Both the position numbers and the translations under genes were made by a program. From assembly GCA_031979385.1 (NCBI GenBank), contig DALZEF010000005.1:116781-180780 (forward strand): 64,000 nucleotides of DNA. Reading direction: 5' to 3'. The notes beneath the pieces are model-generated. The model was not told the origin of the DNA, ran no database searches, and worked only from the letters and a program-made list of their open reading frames with translations. Below, one piece after another: positions 61,427-64,000 of this stretch (position 1 is the first letter of the stretch; every line of letters begins with the position of its first letter). This stretch comes from Timonella sp031979385 (GTDB taxonomy: Bacteria > Actinomycetota > Actinomycetes > Actinomycetales > Cellulomonadaceae).

Positions 61427-62842
61427 ATGAGTTTCCAACGCACCGCCACACCCCATAAGTGGCTCATCCTCCTAATCGTTGCCATGACCCAACTCGTAGT
61501 GGTCCTCGACGGCACGATCGTCTCCATTTCACTTCCCCAGGCACAACTCGAACTCGACATGACCGATGTTCAACGCCAGTGGGTCGTGACGGCCTACGCC
61601 CTCACCTTCGGCTCACTGCTCCTGCTTGGTGGACGCATCGCAGACTTCTGGGGACGCAAACGCACGTACATCCTGGGCCTGGCCGGATTCGGCATCGCAT
61701 CCGCATATGGCGGACTGATCCACACGGGCACTGAACTCATCATCGCCCGCGGACTACAGGGGGTATTCGCCGCACTCATGGCCCCATCCGCGCTGGCGAT
61801 TCTAACCATCACATTCCCTCGCGGACGCGAGCGCAATACAGCCTTTGCCGTATTCGGCGCGGTCGCCGGCATGGGCGCAGCCGTGGGACTTCTACTCGGT
61901 GGCGTACTGACGGAATACGCATCGTGGCGCTGGTGCCTGCTCGTGAACGTGCCTATCGTGATCATCGTGGCACTCGCCGCCGCCTATCTCCTCCAGGAGT
62001 CCAAAGCGGAAGGCGACACCAAGCTCGATGTCCTTGGCACGGTTCTCGTGGTGACCGGACTCGGCTCGGTCGTGTACGGATTCACCAAAGCCGAGGAGGG
62101 ATGGGACCAGGCAGCAGCATGGATCTTCCTGGGCGCCGGCGTAATCTTACTGGTCGCATTCTTCGGCTGGCAGGCACGAGCACCACACCCGATGCTCCCG
62201 CTCCGCATCCTCAACCGCACCAGGGGCGGCGCATTCCTGATGCAGATGGTTGCCGGGGCAACCATGGTGGGCGCGATGCTCTACCTGACCTTCCACATGC
62301 AGATCGTTCTCGGTCTTACCCCGCTGCACACCGGCCTAGGCATGGTTGTACAGACCGTTGCCATCTCCGCGACGGCGCCCGTGGTTACGCGACTCTTGCC
62401 CCGGTTTGGCCCGCGTCCGTTCATGATCATCGGCCCGCTCATCGCTGCAAGCGCCATGCTGTTCTTGACTCGCGTGACTGTCTCTGGCTCGTATTGGACC
62501 GAGGTCATGCCTGCCCTCATCGTGAACGGCATCGGTATGGCGATGCTGTTTGTCCCCGTGCAAAACCTGTCGTTGCTTGGCGTCGATCCCCACGATGCTG
62601 GCGCGGCCTCGGCAACTGGAAATGCCTCCAATCAGGTGGGCGCCTCTATCGGCCTGGCAGTGTTCACAACCATATACGCTGAGGTCACCGCCGGTTCCCA
62701 TGAGCCTGCGGTACTCGTGGATGGCTACCACGCCGTGTTCCGGACCGGAGCGATAGTGCTGTTCGTGGGCTCGATCATCGCGTTCACGATGATTCGGGGA
62801 ACCAAGGAGCAACTCATGCCAGGGATGGATCGGCGCTCATAG
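61427..62842 (+). CDS. MFS drug/multidrug exporter, DHA2 (14-helix) family
   Basis: 471 residues from ATG 61427. Motif A is GGRIADFWGRKRTYILGL, the antiporter motif is GAVAGMGAAVGLLLGGVLTE, and the helix-1 motif is LDGTIVSISLPQAQLEL. About 14 membrane segments are expected. It would export drugs or metabolites in exchange for protons. The ribosome binding site is weak. It is monocistronic and divergent from the iron-regulated transporter. Confidence 0.9.
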   Translation: MSFQRTATPHKWLILLIVAMTQLVVVLDGTIVSISLPQAQLELDMTDVQRQWVVTAYALTFGSLLLLGGRIADFWGRKRTYILGLAGFGIASAYGGLIHTGTELIIARGLQGVFAALMAPSALAILTITFPRGRERNTAFAVFGAVAGMGAAVGLLLGGVLTEYASWRWCLLVNVPIVIIVALAAAYLLQESKAEGDTKLDVLGTVLVVTGLGSVVYGFTKAEEGWDQAAAWIFLGAGVILLVAFFGWQARAPHPMLPLRILNRTRGGAFLMQMVAGATMVGAMLYLTFHMQIVLGLTPLHTGLGMVVQTVAISATAPVVTRLLPRFGPRPFMIIGPLIAASAMLFLTRVTVSGSYWTEVMPALIVNGIGMAMLFVPVQNLSLLGVDPHDAGAASATGNASNQVGASIGLAVFTTIYAEVTAGSHEPAVLVDGYHAVFRTGAIVLFVGSIIAFTMIRGTKEQLMPGMDRRS

Positions 62843-62847
62843 GTTGC

Positions 62848-62898
62848 TTACGGTTCAACGCTGAGAGGTTTGCTCGCCGCATCCTCAACGCACGCTGA
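62848..62898 (+). pseudogene. C-terminal stub of an FBP-domain paralogue
   Basis: The 51 nt read LRFNAERFARRILNAR and a stop, nearly the same as the C-terminus of the intact FBP-domain protein at 63286-63774 (LRFNAEKFARRVL). It starts 5 nt after the MFS stop codon. The remainder of the copy is missing, so it is a relic of a duplicated gene. Confidence 0.75.
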
Positions 62899-62934
62899 CG
62901 TAACCGCAAAGTCCCACACATTCGCTGGCACACA

Positions 62935-63003
62935 CCGATGGGCTGTTTTTGGTCCGGGTGCGCACATAAAGTGTGCGCACCCGGACCAAAAACAGCCCAT
63001 CGG
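62935..63003. repeat. Perfect 32-bp-arm palindrome
   Basis: Left arm 62935-62966 (begins CCGATGGGCTGTTTTTGG) and right arm 62972-63003 are exact reverse complements around the 5-nt loop TAAAG. It carries TTTTT and AAAAA inside the arms but no T-tract outside. It lies in the 443-nt gap between the MFS gene and the FBP-domain gene; the rest of that gap shows the FBP stub and no other gene. Confidence 0.9.
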
Positions 63004-63285
63004 CCAGACGCAGCCGCGTGTATCAACAAGCAAAATCAACTTGAACGCACCCCTTTTCTCGGGTGTACGGTGGAACGAGACACACTACGAAAGGATCGGT
63101 GGCCCAAGTGGCCTACCCTGCAACTGCCTGATTTCCCGCTCGGCCGCCATTCGGCCGAACCTGCTACCGCACACTGGGTCTGCGACCCCTCAGTCAATGC
63201 TGTAAGCAGGGTTTTCGTGCGCCCATAGACGCGCACACCGGAATCTCATGCGCATCACATATGCGTTCACAGAACAGGCAGAATC

Positions 63286-63774
63286 ATGCAACCCTTAACC
63301 TCGCAATCCCTGCGCGCCAGTTTCGTCAATACCTCCAAACGCGAAGCAGCGGAAGCCATCCCACCGATCAAACTCGACGCCATCGATTGGGAGAAGCACG
63401 ACATCTTTGGCTGGACCGACAAGTCGAATCCCCTCGTGGCCTACGTCGTGATCCCCGTGGACGACAGACCCGTTGGCATCATGCTGCGCGCGTCAAAGAA
63501 CAAGCCGAAGAAAACGATGTGTGCGTTCTGCGAGGACATCGTTGATCTGTCCGAGGTGAAGCTCTTCGTTGCGAAACTTGCCGGCCCGGCAGGTCGCAAG
63601 GGCGACACAATCGGAACCCTCGCCCATGCCAACTTCTCCTGCTCCAAGCATGCACGGCGCAAGCCCAACTCGATGGAGGGCAAGGCCGATCCCGAGGCGT
63701 TCATCGCACACCGGGTAGATGCTCTACGGTTCAACGCTGAGAAATTCGCGCGTCGAGTCCTTGGCGAGAGCTGA
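63286..63774 (+). CDS. FBP-domain protein (EF-G-binding, treble-clef zinc finger)
   Basis: 162 residues. The C-terminal half shows the four-cysteine treble-clef: C-x2-C in KKTMCAFCEDIVDLSE, then NFSCSKHARRKPNS. The N-terminal half is helical (IPPIKLDAIDWEKHDIFGWT). It resembles FusB-type proteins that bind EF-G and can confer fusidic acid resistance, but housekeeping homologues are common in actinobacteria, so a resistance role is not claimed. A paralogue stub lies upstream. Confidence 0.8.
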   Translation: MQPLTSQSLRASFVNTSKREAAEAIPPIKLDAIDWEKHDIFGWTDKSNPLVAYVVIPVDDRPVGIMLRASKNKPKKTMCAFCEDIVDLSEVKLFVAKLAGPAGRKGDTIGTLAHANFSCSKHARRKPNSMEGKADPEAFIAHRVDALRFNAEKFARRVLGES

Positions 63775-63868
63775 CAGGCACTCTCTGACCAAGCAAGATA
63801 GCGTCCCGAACGATCTCGCGGTGTGTGTTGCAGCCCGTGGACCGATGAAGAGTGGTGGCGCTCAGCGC

Positions 63869-63902
63869 GTAGGGCTCCCACGCTGATGCGTGAGAGCCCT
63901 AC
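63869..63902. terminator. Terminator-like hairpin between convergent genes
   Basis: GTAGGGCTCCCACGC and GCGTGAGAGCCCTAC are 15-bp arms with one mismatch and a 4-nt loop. It lies between the FBP-domain gene and the C-terminus of the next, minus-strand gene. It has no strong T-tract but could serve both. Confidence 0.6.
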
Positions 63903-63934
63903 AACCACTTAACTCGTCCAAGTGCGAGCGAATC

Positions 63935-64000
63935 TCATCTCACTGTGATCGTGACCGTCTTACTACCAGACCCGATCTTGGAGTTACCAAGGAACGTAAC
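63935..64000 (-). CDS. C-terminus of a surface/Ig-like protein (partial)
   Basis: The last 22 codons read VTFLGNSKIGSGSKTVTITV-R before TGA at 63937-63935. The beta-strand pattern with a KTVTITV ending resembles the end of a bacterial Ig-like domain. The rest lies past the window edge, so the assignment is tentative. Confidence 0.45.
   Translation of the reverse strand, partial: VTFLGNSKIGSGSKTVTITVR

Noticed and set aside
63040..63230. A small coding gene between the palindrome and the FBP-domain gene
   Set aside because: A GTG with AAAGGA upstream opens a frame of only 10 codons, and longer frames here lack any site or family resemblance.
1..64000. tRNA or rRNA genes
   Set aside because: No cloverleaf-like segment with a TTCGA-type T-loop and matching acceptor stem was found on either strand by reading, and no rRNA motif was seen.

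Overview
This window looks like chromosomal DNA from a high-GC Gram-positive actinobacterium, probably of the Actinomycetaceae type, though the species cannot be named from the sequence. The evidence is high GC with strong third-position G/C bias, ECF-type thiamine uptake genes, meso-diaminopimelate dehydrogenase, a DtxR/IdeR-type iron box, several candidate leaderless genes, and an actinobacterial-style type II-C CRISPR-Cas9 locus. A run of exactly 100 N (4792-4891) marks a scaffold gap inside a tandem repeat.

Region by region. 1-4551: a chitin/GlcNAc island with a sugar-binding lipoprotein, a ROK repressor carrying a palindromic operator, a GH20 hexosaminidase and NagA. 4552-9182: an amidohydrolase, a Sel1/TPR protein and DAP dehydrogenase, interspersed with short dispersed repeats. 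8663-13010: riboflavin operon ribD-ribE-ribBA-ribH behind an FMN riboswitch. 13060-18101: DsbA-like thiol protein, membrane proteins, PadR and HTH regulators, an M23 peptidase. 18291-27188: a metB-type gene cut off by a 58-repeat CRISPR array, then tracrRNA, cas2, cas1 and cas9. 27289-31741: YdjM-like protein, NhaA, PAP2 phosphatase, old yellow enzyme. 31990-39276: two secreted modular GH18 chitinases and a large LuxR regulator. 39377-42803: small and hypothetical genes, including a secreted lysine-rich histone-like protein. 43010-47376: TPP riboswitch and ykoFEDC thiamine-precursor uptake operon. 47567-53656: fructose PTS cluster fruR-fruK-IIA-IIBC-HPr-EI. 53993-57060: MhuD-like monooxygenase, CitE-like lyase, APH-like kinase, and decayed MATE and LacI genes. 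57338-61134: two ABC half-transporters behind an iron box. 61427-64000: MFS exporter, FBP-domain protein and the tail of a surface protein.

How the parts fit: the secreted chitinases would release chitooligosaccharides, the GH20 enzyme would trim them to GlcNAc, and NagA would deacetylate GlcNAc-6-P. The ROK repressor probably senses the sugar. General PTS proteins (EI, HPr) lie in the fructose cluster. Two vitamin operons are controlled by riboswitches, and in both a hairpin occludes the first Shine-Dalgarno sequence. The most notable accessory element is the complete type II-C CRISPR system: its catalytic residues are intact, all 58 repeats look identical, it holds a four-spacer duplication, and its left edge lies directly in a coding sequence where a leader would be expected.
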